Program-made: the position numbers and the translations under genes
NCBI RefSeq assembly: GCF_004153605.1
Contig: NZ_SDSI01000001.1
Coordinates: 310,001 to 374,000 of the forward strand
Length of the DNA: 64,000 nucleotides
Source of the DNA: Qipengyuania_B thermophila
GTDB taxonomy: Bacteria > Pseudomonadota > Alphaproteobacteria > Sphingomonadales > Sphingomonadaceae
Direction: 5' to 3'
Notes under the pieces: model-generated
The model's database searches: none
What the model was told of the DNA's origin: nothing
Seen by the model: the letters and a program-made list of their open reading frames with translations, nothing else
Part shown: piece by piece, positions 52,326 to 60,488 of the stretch
Position numbering within the stretch: position 1 is the stretch's first letter
How the letters are laid out: each line of letters begins with the position of its first letter

Positions 52326-52589
52326 TTAGTTTGTGCGAGGATCCAGCAAATGACGGTATCCGCTCTGTGTCATCCATTTGGCACGAGCGAGGTGGCCGTC
52401 GTAAACCAGCTTGGCCCGCTCGGGCTCCTTTTTGGGATCGATGGCGAAGATGATCGCTACCGCCTCTTCCCAGCGCGCACCCTCTTTTTCGGCGTCCAGC
52501 AGACGCAAATAGGTCACGAGGTGGCGCTCGTCATAAGCGCTTAGCCGGTCCATCTGCGGTGGTTGATCTTCGAAGTCAGGAGCCGACAT
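52326..52589 (-). CDS. Small DUF2285-like protein (QseM-like antiactivator)
   Basis: An 87-residue protein that resembles the C-terminal domain of the preceding activator: HLVTYLRLLDAEKEGARWEE against its LVQWLRLLDALPEG, and ARAKWMTQSGYRHLL against its AVRDGGYRRLL. In ICEMlSymR7A the antiactivator QseM is likewise a short stand-alone DUF2285 protein that binds FseA. ATG at 52589 has AGGAGG upstream. It is encoded upstream of the frameshifted gene on the same strand. The functional link is inference from domain and position. Confidence 0.68.
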   Translation of the reverse strand: MSAPDFEDQPPQMDRLSAYDERHLVTYLRLLDAEKEGARWEEAVAIIFAIDPKKEPERAKLVYDGHLARAKWMTQSGYRHLLDPRTN

Positions 52590-52815
52590 GGGTCCCTCCT
52601 AAGTGTGGAGCCATAATAGTCGCGTTAACGCCGCAACACGAGTGGTGAAGCAGGCCACATTTCCCCCTAAATCCGTAGGGCATTATGCGCTTTCCCGCAT
52701 AAGCTGAGACGGATTGTGGTTGCGCAACCACTTGCGAAGAACAAGCTTCTGCTTTCTGTCGTTGAAAAATTGTAAAGTTGGAACGTCGAATCTGCGAACG
52801 GGCGCTATTGTGCGG

Positions 52816-53034
52816 TCACTGTTCGCCAGTCTTGTCGAAGAATCGGGCCGGATCGACGACAAGTTCCTCTGCCAGTCGTTCAACCGTGTCGAGCGTGGGC
52901 GAATTTGCTGCGCGTTCAAGCAGGCCGACATAGTTGCGGTTGAGCCCAGCACGATGCGCCAATTCCTCCTGCGAAAGCCCACTGGCGTGACGCATTCGCC
53001 TTAAATTCGTCGCAAAAATCTCCCGAAGCTTCAT
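52816..53034 (-). CDS. XRE-family HTH regulator
   Basis: A 72-residue single-domain regulator: LRRMRHASGLSQEELAHRAG, then LNRNYVGLLERAANSPTLDT, a standard lambda-repressor-like HTH. Its gene is less GC-rich than the neighbours. The upstream region has two direct repeats with TATATT-like promoter elements, which suggests autorepression. It probably controls the activator/antiactivator genes downstream. Confidence 0.87.
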   Translation of the reverse strand: MKLREIFATNLRRMRHASGLSQEELAHRAGLNRNYVGLLERAANSPTLDTVERLAEELVVDPARFFDKTGEQ

Positions 53035-53053
53035 GCTCCGTGGGTCGGCGGAA

Positions 53054-53080
53054 CCCTAATATACTGCCACCCAATATACT
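53054..53080 (-). promoter_or_regulatory. Direct-repeat operator/promoter of the XRE gene
   Basis: CCCTAATATACT (53054-53065) and CCCAATATACT (53070-53080) are direct repeats 16 bases apart, about one and a half helical turns, 20-46 bases upstream of the XRE start. Read on the coding strand each gives AGTATATT, and so overlaps a possible -10 box. Binding of the XRE protein here would block its own transcription. Confidence 0.5.
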
Positions 53081-53088
53081 AGGGATTC

Positions 53089-53118
53089 GTCATCGCCCGG
53101 TGTTGCCCGGGCGATGAC
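53089..53118 (-). terminator. Hairpin terminator after third DUF736 gene
   Basis: GTCATCGCCCGG and CCGGGCGATGAC pair perfectly over 12 bases with a 6-base loop, 10 bases after the DUF736 stop on the minus strand. It separates the DUF736 gene from the XRE promoter. Confidence 0.65.
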
Positions 53119-53127
53119 TTGGCCGGG

Positions 53128-53445
53128 TCAGCTTTCGCTGCGTCGTGCGGGGCGGTTCCAGACCAGATCGTAGCTGCCGTCTTCAGCTTCGAAGAGCTGG
53201 GCGAAGATGGGGGCTACAAAGCTCGGATCATCGAGCTTGATCGAGAGGTAGTGCCGGTCATCCTGGGTGCGCTTTTCCCATGCCGCGCCGATTTCGACGT
53301 CGCCGACAAATACTCGGTGGCTGGGAGCATTCGAGCTGGCGCCTTCTTCTGCTGCGATACAGACCGACTTGGCCTGCAGTGCGAGAGTGGCGATCTGGCC
53401 ACGGAATTCTCCCGAGACCTTCTTGAAATTGCCGATCTTTGCCAT
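53128..53445 (-). CDS. DUF736 family protein, copy 3
   Basis: A 105-residue DUF736 protein: MAKIGNFKKVSGEFRGQIAT, VGDVEIGAAWEKRTQDDRHY, YDLVWNRP. It is a monocistronic gene followed by a strong hairpin, as is copy 1. DUF736 proteins are among the most constant genes of this ICE type. Confidence 0.88.
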   Translation of the reverse strand: MAKIGNFKKVSGEFRGQIATLALQAKSVCIAAEEGASSNAPSHRVFVGDVEIGAAWEKRTQDDRHYLSIKLDDPSFVAPIFAQLFEAEDGSYDLVWNRPARRSES

Positions 53446-53848
53446 GGGTATTTCCTTTCCGTTGGTCGGACCGCTCCAGTGCGGCCTCGATGCGCGGATG
53501 AAGGTCAGCCAGTGGCAGGCGCCGCAGCGTCAGCCCGCAGCGTCAGCGAAGGACGGGGTGATCGGTCTTTCTTGTCTCGCGAGGAACGGCGGAACGCCGG
53601 GGGAAGAAAGTCCGAAACACACCGTTGCGGCAAGCCTGCCAAGCGTAGCATCTTGCTGACATAGGCGCGGATCGAAAGAGGCCGTCCTAGAGCTGTCCGT
53701 CTGGAAATGAAGCCCGGTACGCAGTTCGCGAGGTCAATCGTCGGGAGGGCCGGTCCAGAGGAAGCTCGAACCTGGTCAGTCGATGACGCTGCAGGAGGCA
53801 ATCGCCCTGACCACGCCGTCCTGCTATTCGTTTCCGACGAATGCAGCG
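53446..53848. other. 403-base region without a convincing gene
   Basis: Open frames here lack ribosome-binding sites and recognisable motifs. The one clear feature is a perfect tandem duplication of CCGCAGCGTCAGC (53522-53534 and 53535-53547). The rest shows no strong hairpins or promoter boxes that I can support. Confidence 0.4.
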
Positions 53849-54304
53849 CTATCGGGGATAGCTTCCATCTGATCGGTCGGTAGCTGAGGCCATGTCGAAC
53901 AGATCGCTGCCACTCATTACGTTTCGCCAGGCGGAGATGGATGTGGCGACAGCCGCGATCGTTCCGAGAATCGCCAATGCGGGATCGCTGCTCGTCGCTA
54001 GTGAAGCCAGGCCGTGGGCAGCTTGATAGCCGGCGAAGGCGGCCGGCACCGCAAAGAGCAGCGCAATTCCAAGCCGAACCGAGGGTGATCGGATATAGGC
54101 GATCAGAAATCGGCCGATAAGCAGGGTAGCGATTCCAGCGAAAAAGCCAGTCAGAATTGCCGCAGGATAACCGTGCGCGCCGCGAAGCAGGGCAAAGCTC
54201 GTACCGATGGCGACGTAGACTGGCAGCGCCAGGCTGGCGAGCCGGAACAGGAGCGAGAGCATGTAAAGGCCGGCGATGCTCCCGAGGATGAGAAGAATGG
54301 TCAT
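53849..54304 (-). CDS. Hypothetical polytopic membrane protein
   Basis: A 151-residue protein with about four hydrophobic segments: MTILLILGSIAGLYMLSLLF, PVYVAIGTSFALLRG, AILTGFFAGIATLLIGRFLI, and LGIALLFAVPAAFAGYQAAH. ATG at 54304 was chosen because the first segment starts there. No family is recognised. It lies near the ICE right end and may be ICE-specific cargo. Confidence 0.62.
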   Translation of the reverse strand: MTILLILGSIAGLYMLSLLFRLASLALPVYVAIGTSFALLRGAHGYPAAILTGFFAGIATLLIGRFLIAYIRSPSVRLGIALLFAVPAAFAGYQAAHGLASLATSSDPALAILGTIAAVATSISAWRNVMSGSDLFDMASATDRSDGSYPR

Positions 54305-54409
54305 AGGCGTCCCTTGTCTGGACGCGCTCGCCACCACCACCTCAGCGCAATCTGCGCGGCAAGATTAGCACAATGAATCTCGGTTCGAAACGTCCGAGTG
54401 TCCCTGAAG

Positions 54410-54574
54410 TCAGCGGGCGAATGGGTCATATTCGCGCACGACCTGATCGGGGTCGCCGTCAAATTCGTCGGCAGGGATGACAAAATAGCCCTGACCGGTC
54501 TTGATCAGGACGATAACCGTCATCAGCGTCCGGGAAAGGTTCAAGCCAAGTGATTGTGCGGTTGCAAGTGGCAT
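54410..54574 (-). CDS. Small conserved protein at the ICE end
   Basis: A 54-residue protein: LMTVIVLIKTGQGYFVIPAD, then EFDGDPDQVVREYDPFAR. ATG at 54574 is preferred because AGGAG stands 8 bases upstream. The compact, non-repetitive sequence and the good ribosome-binding site argue that it is real. I do not know a function. Confidence 0.55.
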   Translation of the reverse strand: MPLATAQSLGLNLSRTLMTVIVLIKTGQGYFVIPADEFDGDPDQVVREYDPFAR

Positions 54575-54998
54575 GATGCGGCTCCTGTCGAGGAGCGGGA
54601 CCACCCCGCTCGACAGTCGCCCCAAGGGCCGGGGGCTGGCCGCAATCACCGCGGCTCGGCTGCGGCCGCACGCGCTAGCGTAGCGGACCCTTCACGGGTT
54701 GATTGAAGGAGGACAGGCTTCGAGCCCAGGGATCAGCGGCTAATGCGAGTGGTTGGTCATGCCCGGGTGCAGGCAATTCGCGTAACCGGCGCCCCAACAA
54801 GATTGGCCTGTCCCGACCACCGGTCGTGTGATTATCGATGTTATTGATTGGGCTGGCTGGGACGTGAGCACGCCTGAATTGTCCCAAGCTGGAATTGCAC
54901 TGGTGACAATGTGGTGACAATCCCGGGGGAATTGACTGTTGTCACCAAGCCCTCGCGAGCTTCGCGAGGTTCAAACAATTGGTTTTCTGGGAGAAAAC
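54575..54998. other. Right-end attachment region of the ICE
   Basis: A 424-base non-coding stretch ending at the tRNA gene. It contains GGTGACAAT twice (54902-54910, 54913-54921) and the inverted TTGTCACC (54939-54946), a perfect 8-bp stem CCTCGCGAGCTTCGCGAGG (54951-54969), and GTTTTCT-GGG-AGAAAAC (54982-54998) touching the tRNA 3' end. These look like integrase arm sites and a core region. The matching left attachment site is not in the window. Confidence 0.45.
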
Positions 54999-55073
54999 TG
55001 GAGCGGGCGAAGGGATTCGAACCCTCGACCCCAACCTTGGCAAGGTTGTGCTCTACCCCTGAGCTACGCCCGC
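54999..55073 (-). tRNA. tRNA-Gly (GCC)
   Basis: A 75-base tRNA including encoded CCA. The acceptor stem GCGGGCG pairs with CGCCCGC; the D arm is TAGCTCAGGGGTAGAGCA; the anticodon loop TTGCCAA gives GCC; the T arm contains GGTTCGAATCC. Its 3' end faces the ICE, the usual arrangement when an element integrates into a tRNA gene and restores it. Confidence 0.95.
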
Positions 55074-55252
55074 TCTGGCGCAACCGGCGGCGTGGCGCCG
55101 GATGGGAGAGGCGCGGTTAGCAAGCGATCCGTGGCCCGGCAAGCGGAAAAGATGGTGCATTGACGGCCGGAACGACCGCCCGGGCGTTTCCCCTTCACAA
55201 AGGCGGCGCAGCGCCCACATTGCGGCAAAAGCACCAGCAGGGGAGTGTCATC

Positions 55253-56182
55253 TTGGCGAGTTTGGGCCTGAACATGGACGAGCAGAAAGCCGTCGACCGG
55301 TTCCGCAAGGACGTTGTCGAGCCGTCCATGAAGAAGCTGGTGGTGCTCGACTTCTATGCGGACTGGTGCGGCCCCTGCAAGGCGCTGACGCCGTTGCTGG
55401 AGAAGGTCGTCGGCGAGTACGGCGCGAAGGGTGTCGTGCTGCGCAAGATCGACGTCGATGCCGAGCAGTTCATTGCCGCACAGTTCCAGGTGCGCTCGAT
55501 CCCGACCGTCTACGCGATGTTCCAGGGTCAGCCCGTGGCGGACCTGACGCCGGCGCGGTCGGAAAGTCAGCTGCGCGCAGCGCTCGACCAGCTCCTCGCC
55601 CAGCTTCCGGTGCAGGCCGGCGCCGAGACGGCGGAAGGCCCGTCCGTCGAAGAGCTCGCGCAGTTCGTCGCCATGGGGGAGCAGGTGCTCGCAGACGGCG
55701 ACGCCCAGCGGGCCGTGAGCATTTTCAACCAGGTCATTGACATGGCGGCCGATCACGCGCCGGCGCATGCCGGACTGATCCGCGCGCTGATCGCGGCAGG
55801 CCAGCCCGAGGTCGCGCGTGCTGCGCTGGACGTGGCGCTGGCCGATCCGGCGCTGGCCGCGCATCCGCTGGTCATCGCCGCCCGCAGCGCGGTCGATCTC
55901 GCCAGTCGCCGGGTCGATGATGGCGAACTCGCCGCGCTCCGCTCCCGCGCCGAGCAGCATCCTGACGATGCGGAGGCGCGCTACGCCTATGCCGAAGCGG
56001 CGTTTGCCGCCGGCGACCGGGACGAGGCGGCCGACCAGTTGCTGCATCTTGTCGCCCACAGTCCGGACTGGAACGAGGGCGCCGCCCGCAAGCGGCTGCT
56101 GCAGATCTTCGAGGCCGTCGGACTGGAAGATCCGTGGGTGGTCGCCAACCGCCGCCGCCTGTCGCGGCTGCTGTTCGGCTGA
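55253..56182 (+). CDS. ybbN: YbbN-like thioredoxin/TPR co-chaperone
   Basis: About 309 residues. The thioredoxin fold holds the WCGPC active site (VLDFYADWCGPCKALTPLLE), then SIPTVYAMFQGQPV. The C-terminal half is TPR-like (LIRALIAAGQPEVARAALDV; AYAEAAFAAGDRDEAADQLL). YbbN proteins act as holdase/redox chaperones. The start is TTG at 55253, with AGGGGAG upstream; ATG at 55274 is possible. It is the first chromosomal gene outside the ICE. Confidence 0.85.
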   Translation: MASLGLNMDEQKAVDRFRKDVVEPSMKKLVVLDFYADWCGPCKALTPLLEKVVGEYGAKGVVLRKIDVDAEQFIAAQFQVRSIPTVYAMFQGQPVADLTPARSESQLRAALDQLLAQLPVQAGAETAEGPSVEELAQFVAMGEQVLADGDAQRAVSIFNQVIDMAADHAPAHAGLIRALIAAGQPEVARAALDVALADPALAAHPLVIAARSAVDLASRRVDDGELAALRSRAEQHPDDAEARYAYAEAAFAAGDRDEAADQLLHLVAHSPDWNEGAARKRLLQIFEAVGLEDPWVVANRRRLSRLLFG

Positions 56183-56199
56183 GCCGGGCGGACCCGGCA

Positions 56200-56808
56200 A
56201 TGCGCCTCTCGATCTTCCCGCTGCCGGGCGCCATTCTGTTTCCGGGTCTTCAGCTGCCGCTGCACATCTTCGAACCGCGTTACCGGGCGCTGGTGAGCGA
56301 TGCCCTCGCCCGCGACCGGCGGATCGCGATGATCCAGCCGCGCCACCCCGGCGATGCGAGCCAGCTCTACACCGTCGGCTGCATCGGCCGCATCGGCGAC
56401 GTGGAAGCGCTGGAGGACGGCCGATTCAACCTCGTTCTCGAAGGAGAGCAGCGGTTCCGCCTCGTGCGCGAGCTGGACGTCGCCACCGCCTTCCGTCAGG
56501 TCGAGGGCGAACCGATCGAGGAGAGCCGCGAACAGTATCTCTCTTCCGTCGAGCGCGCCGGCTTCGAGCAGGAGGCCAGGCGCTTCGCCGACCGTCAGGG
56601 CTACAGCGTCGACTGGGCGGCGGTGGCGCGCCTCGACGATCAGTCGCTGATCAACGGCGTGGCGCAGATCGCGCCTTTCGACCCGGCGGCCAAGCAGGCC
56701 TTGCTGGAAGCGGCGGACCTGAGCACGCGGTGCGAGCTGCTCGTGCAGCTCATGCAGTTCTTCGGATTGCACGACGGCGGCGAGGACGGGCGGGTCACGC
56801 TCCAGTAA
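56200..56808 (+). CDS. LON substrate-binding-domain protein
   Basis: A 202-residue protein made up of the Lon N-terminal (LAN/ASB) domain only: SIFPLPGAILFPGLQLPLHI, FEPRYRALVSDALARDRRIA, VEALEDGRFNLVLEGEQRF. No ATPase or protease domain is present, as usual for this family. It follows the ybbN-like gene by 17 bases and is probably co-transcribed with it. Confidence 0.87.
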   Translation: MRLSIFPLPGAILFPGLQLPLHIFEPRYRALVSDALARDRRIAMIQPRHPGDASQLYTVGCIGRIGDVEALEDGRFNLVLEGEQRFRLVRELDVATAFRQVEGEPIEESREQYLSSVERAGFEQEARRFADRQGYSVDWAAVARLDDQSLINGVAQIAPFDPAAKQALLEAADLSTRCELLVQLMQFFGLHDGGEDGRVTLQ

Positions 56809-57451
56809 GCGCGGGCGCCAGAGCGAAGCTGCCGCGCAGCCCGTCGATCACGTATTGCGCCGCCAACGCGGCCAGCAGCACGCCGAGCAGCCGCGTGATG
56901 ACCGCCTCCACCCGATCGCCGAACAGGCGCATCAGCGGGGCCGCCCCGATGAGCGCCAGCATGGTCAGCAGCAGGACGCTCGCCAGGGCGCCGAGGACGA
57001 CAAAGGTCTGCGGCCAGCCCTGCGCCGTGCTGGTCAGGAGCATGATGGAGGCGATGGCGCCCGGCCCGGCCAGCATCGGCATCGCCATCGGAAACACCGA
57101 CACGTCCTCGAAGTGCGGTGTCTTCTCATTTTCCGCAATGATCCTTTCGGCCCGCTCCTCGCGGCGCTGCGTGCGCTTCTCGAACACCATGTCGAGCGCG
57201 ATCAGGAACAGCATCAGGCCGCCGGCGATGCGGAACGAGTCCAGGTCGATGTGCAGCGCGCGCAGCAGCTGCTCGCCGAACAGGGCGAAGCCGAGCAGGA
57301 TGAGTCCGGCGATCCACGTCGCGCGAATGGCCATCGCGCGCGTGTCGCGGGCCGGCGCCCCTTTGGTCAGCCCTGCGTAGATCGGTGCGCATCCGGGGGG
57401 ATCGATCACGACGAACAGGGTGATGAAGGCGGAGAGGAAAATCTCGAGCAT
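56795..57451 (-). CDS. MarC-family integral membrane protein
   Basis: A 218-residue MarC-type protein with six hydrophobic segments: MLEIFLSAFITLFVVIDPPG (the family N-terminus), WIAGLILLGFALFGEQLLRA, and a MAMPMLAGPGAIASIMLL motif in the middle. MarC proteins are of uncertain function despite the old link to antibiotic resistance. It overlaps the 3' end of the LON-domain gene by 14 bases on the opposite strand. Confidence 0.9.
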   Translation of the reverse strand: MLEIFLSAFITLFVVIDPPGCAPIYAGLTKGAPARDTRAMAIRATWIAGLILLGFALFGEQLLRALHIDLDSFRIAGGLMLFLIALDMVFEKRTQRREERAERIIAENEKTPHFEDVSVFPMAMPMLAGPGAIASIMLLTSTAQGWPQTFVVLGALASVLLLTMLALIGAAPLMRLFGDRVEAVITRLLGVLLAALAAQYVIDGLRGSFALAPALTGA

Positions 57452-57452
57452 G

Positions 57453-58148
57453 TCAGTCGCCCCCCGCGCCGACCTCGTCGTCCACGACGCGCACGAAGCC
57501 CCCGTCGCCGAGCAGCAAGGCCGAAATGGTCCGCGATCCGTCCGGGCGGACATGGGCCATCCACATCAGGCTCCGGTCTTCGGCCTGCCCCTGCAACACC
57601 TCCCCGGCCTCTGACGCACGCGCGCGCTCCGGCGCGGTGATGGCGGCTCCCGCCTGCGGGCAGGTCGCCACGCGCGACTGGATGAAGTCGGGCCGCGGCA
57701 GCGGCGTGTCAACGATCTGGCCGTGGTCCATGACCCACATGTAGCGGCCGTCGCGTTGCCGCTGCCACACGGTCGTGAACCGCCCCGGCCGCCCGTCCGG
57801 CCACTGGGCAGCGCCTGTCGTCACCGCCATGGTCCCGTCACAGCTCATCCACACCGCATGCGGCTGCCACTGGACCGCCTGAGCCGGGTCCGGCCGGCCG
57901 CGCAGCCATTCCTGCGCCCGGACAGGCTGGGGCACGAACAGCACCGCATCCTGTGCTGCGTAGTCACGAAAGGCGGTCCACTGCCCCCGCTCCCGCGCCG
58001 CACGGGCAAAGGCGAGCTCGGTGGCGATGACCGCCGACGGATTGGCTGCGACGGCCTGCGTCCGCTCGCCACGGCCCGTGGCCACGGCTCCTGCGGTGCA
58101 GGCGGAGGCGGCAAGCGCGAGAGCCACGAGGGCGGCGGTCCTGATCAA
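57453..58148 (-). CDS. Putative lipoprotein, NTF2/SnoaL-like
   Basis: A 231-residue lipoprotein: LIRTAALVALALAASAC with a lipobox. The region ELAFARAARERGQWTAFRDY, then AAQDAVLFVPQPV, and FTTVWQRQRDGRYMWVMDHG fits the NTF2-like DUF4440 fold. TTG at 58148 with GAGGAG upstream is the best start. It sits just upstream of marC on the same strand. Confidence 0.72.
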   Translation of the reverse strand: MIRTAALVALALAASACTAGAVATGRGERTQAVAANPSAVIATELAFARAARERGQWTAFRDYAAQDAVLFVPQPVRAQEWLRGRPDPAQAVQWQPHAVWMSCDGTMAVTTGAAQWPDGRPGRFTTVWQRQRDGRYMWVMDHGQIVDTPLPRPDFIQSRVATCPQAGAAITAPERARASEAGEVLQGQAEDRSLMWMAHVRPDGSRTISALLLGDGGFVRVVDDEVGAGGD

Positions 58149-58209
58149 GCCGATCTCCTCTCCCGTTCGCGCCTGATCCACGCCGCCATCCCCGCAGCGG
58201 CGCACCGCG

Positions 58210-59100
58210 TCACAGCGCGGGCATGTCGAGGCCGCTGCGGTGATACGCGGCCTGCAGCGTGTTGCGCAACAGCACGGCGATCGTCATCGGCCCCACACCA
58301 CCCGGCACGGGTGTGATGGCGCCCGCCATCTCCCGGGCCTCGTCGAAGGCGACATCGCCGACGAGACGGCCCTTGTCCGCGCCCGGCTCGGGCGCCAGCC
58401 GGTTGATGCCCACATCGATCACCACGGCGCCCGGCTTCAGCCAGCTGCCGCGCACCATCTCGGCCCGGCCCACCGCCGCAATCACGATGTCCGCCCGGCG
58501 CACCACGTCGGCAAGGTTGCGCGTCCGGCTGTGCGCCACTGTCACGGTCGCGTCGGCAGAGAGCAGCAGCTGCGCCATGGGCTTGCCGACGATGTTGGAA
58601 CGGCCGATCACCACCGCTTCCATTCCTGTCAGGTCGCCCACTTCCGCGCGCAGCAGCATGAGACAGCCGAGCGGGGTGCACGGCACGAACCCCGCCTGCC
58701 CGACCGCCAGCCGCCCGGCATTGACCACGTGGAAGCCGTCCACGTCCTTGGCCGGGTCGATGGCGTCGATCACCGCCGCCGCGTCGATGTGGCCGGGCAG
58801 AGGCAGCTGCACCAGGATGCCGTCCACCGCATCGTCGGCGTTCAGCCACCGGATGAGCGCCAGCAGGTCATCCTGCGAGGTGCCGGCCGGCAGGCGATGG
58901 CTGAAGCTTGTCATGTTCGCCGCCGCCGTCGCTCGGCCCTTCGCGCCGACATACACCGCGCTGGCAGGATCGTCGCCGACCAGCACCACCGCCATCCCCG
59001 GGCTGCGCCCGGCGCGCGCCGCGAACTCGAGCGCCAGCGTCCCCGTCCGCGCGCGCAACCGCGCGGCATGGGCCTTGCCGTCGATCAGCCGCGCCGTCAC
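58210..59100 (-). CDS. folD: FolD methylene-THF dehydrogenase/cyclohydrolase
   Basis: A 296-residue bifunctional enzyme of one-carbon metabolism that makes 10-formyl-THF via methenyl-THF. The catalytic Y-x3-K is in SAVYVGAKGRAT; DGILVQLPLPGHID and the NADP site VVIGRSNIVGKPMAQLLL are visible; PVPGGVGPMTIAVLLRNT ends the domain. It is coupled to the yggT gene by a four-base overlap. Confidence 0.95.
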   Translation of the reverse strand: MTARLIDGKAHAARLRARTGTLALEFAARAGRSPGMAVVLVGDDPASAVYVGAKGRATAAANMTSFSHRLPAGTSQDDLLALIRWLNADDAVDGILVQLPLPGHIDAAAVIDAIDPAKDVDGFHVVNAGRLAVGQAGFVPCTPLGCLMLLRAEVGDLTGMEAVVIGRSNIVGKPMAQLLLSADATVTVAHSRTRNLADVVRRADIVIAAVGRAEMVRGSWLKPGAVVIDVGINRLAPEPGADKGRLVGDVAFDEAREMAGAITPVPGGVGPMTIAVLLRNTLQAAYHRSGLDMPAL

Positions 59101-59378
59101 GCCGCCGCCATGCTGCGCAGGATGATCAGCAAGGCGTTGAGCAGCAGGATCAGCACCAGCGGGGAAAAGTCGATTGCACCGGTGCCCGGCAGGATCCGCC
59201 GGATCGGCGCCAGCACCGGATCAAGCAGCGCGTTGATCGACTGGTACACCTGCGCCATGAACTCGTTCGAGCGGTTGATGACGTTGAAGGCAAACAGCAG
59301 GCCGATGATGAACTGGACGATCACCAGCATCACCAGCACGTTGATCAGCATCGACACAATTTGGATGAGCGCGGTCAT
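59097..59378 (-). CDS. YggT-family membrane protein
   Basis: A 93-residue YggT-type protein with two hydrophobic segments (ALIQIVSMLINVLVMLVIVQ and SPLVLILLLNALLIILRSMA) and the linker NALLDPVLAPIRRILPGTGA typical of the family. Function is not settled; links to cell division or osmotic stress are reported. It overlaps folD by four bases. Confidence 0.9.
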   Translation of the reverse strand: MTALIQIVSMLINVLVMLVIVQFIIGLLFAFNVINRSNEFMAQVYQSINALLDPVLAPIRRILPGTGAIDFSPLVLILLLNALLIILRSMAAA

Positions 59379-59482
59379 GGGCGGGAAGGCTCTTTCACAC
59401 GGAATGTTGGCCCAGGCGGGCAAGGTGTCTTGAGCACCTAACACGCCGAACGCGGACAGGCGAGAGCAAAGGCATCATGCGG

Positions 59483-60394
59483 TCAGAACCGTGATCCGTC
59501 GCGGCGCACCAGCGTACCGACCCCCCGCGTGGTGAAGATTTCCAGCAGAACGGCATGCGGCACGCGGCCGTCGAGCACGACCGCCGCCTCGCAGCCGGCT
59601 TCGACGGCGGCGGTGCAGGTCTCCAGCTTGGGGATCATGCCCCCGCTCACGATGCCCGAGGCGCGCAGCTCCTCGATCTGCGAGGGCGTCAGGTCGCTCA
59701 GCACGGTGCCGTCCGCGTCCAGCACCCCGGCCACGTCGGTGAGCAGGAACAGCCGCGCCGCGCCGAGCGCTCCGGCGAGGGCGCCGGCCATGGTGTCGGC
59801 GTTGATGTTGTAGGTCTGGCCGTCCTCGCCCGCGGCGACCGGCGCCACGACCGGGATGAGACCGCCGCGAACGGCCGTGTCGATGACGTGCGGGTCGATG
59901 GCGGCGGGCTCGCCGACGAAGCCGAGATCCACCACCTGCGTGATGGCGCTGTCGGACGCCGGTCCGGGCCGCTCCATCTTGCGCGCGCGCACCAGATTGC
60001 CGTCCTTGCCGGAGATGCCGATCGCTCGCCCGCCGGCCGCGCCGATCGCCGCCACGAGTTGCTTGTTGATGGCGCCGCTCAGGACCATCTCGGCCACTTC
60101 CATGGTCGCCGCGTCGGTCACCCGCAGCCCGTCGACGAAGCGTGTCGCCACGCCCAGCCGGTCGAGCATGGCGCCGATCTGCGGCCCGCCGCCATGCACC
60201 ACCACCGGGTTGATGCCGACGGCCTTGAGCAACGCCATGTCTTCGGCAAAGGCGCGGGCGGTCTGCGGATCCCCCATCGCGTGTCCGCCATACTTCACGA
60301 CAAAGTTGCGCCCGGCATAACGCTGCAGATAGGGCAGCGCCTCGATCAGGACCTCGGCCTTGGCGATCGTCGCGGGCGCGGGAGTGTCGCTCAT
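59483..60394 (-). CDS. argB: Acetylglutamate kinase ArgB
   Basis: A 303-residue kinase for the second step of arginine biosynthesis. FVVKYGGHAMGDP is the phosphate-binding lysine region; GINPVVVHGGGPQIGAMLDR and NINADTMAGALAGAL are substrate and nucleotide blocks; SGGMIPKLETCTAAVEAGCE is near the C-terminus. ATG at 60394 is used. Confidence 0.95.
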   Translation of the reverse strand: MSDTPAPATIAKAEVLIEALPYLQRYAGRNFVVKYGGHAMGDPQTARAFAEDMALLKAVGINPVVVHGGGPQIGAMLDRLGVATRFVDGLRVTDAATMEVAEMVLSGAINKQLVAAIGAAGGRAIGISGKDGNLVRARKMERPGPASDSAITQVVDLGFVGEPAAIDPHVIDTAVRGGLIPVVAPVAAGEDGQTYNINADTMAGALAGALGAARLFLLTDVAGVLDADGTVLSDLTPSQIEELRASGIVSGGMIPKLETCTAAVEAGCEAAVVLDGRVPHAVLLEIFTTRGVGTLVRRDGSRF

Positions 60395-60488
60395 GGCCAA
60401 GCGCCTTTAGCGTGCTGCACGGCCCGCGCAAGGCGCACGCCGGCCGGGCACTGGAGGCGCGCGGCCGCTCCCGCTACAAGGGCGGCGC

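Noticed and set aside
53505..53801. A 98-residue minus-strand open frame downstream of the membrane-protein gene
   Set aside because: No ribosome-binding site, low-complexity tail, and it spans the tandem duplication; probably non-coding.
59475..60431. Long arginine-rich open frame overlapping argB
   Set aside because: GC-rich shadow frame with no plausible protein composition; argB is clearly the coding frame.
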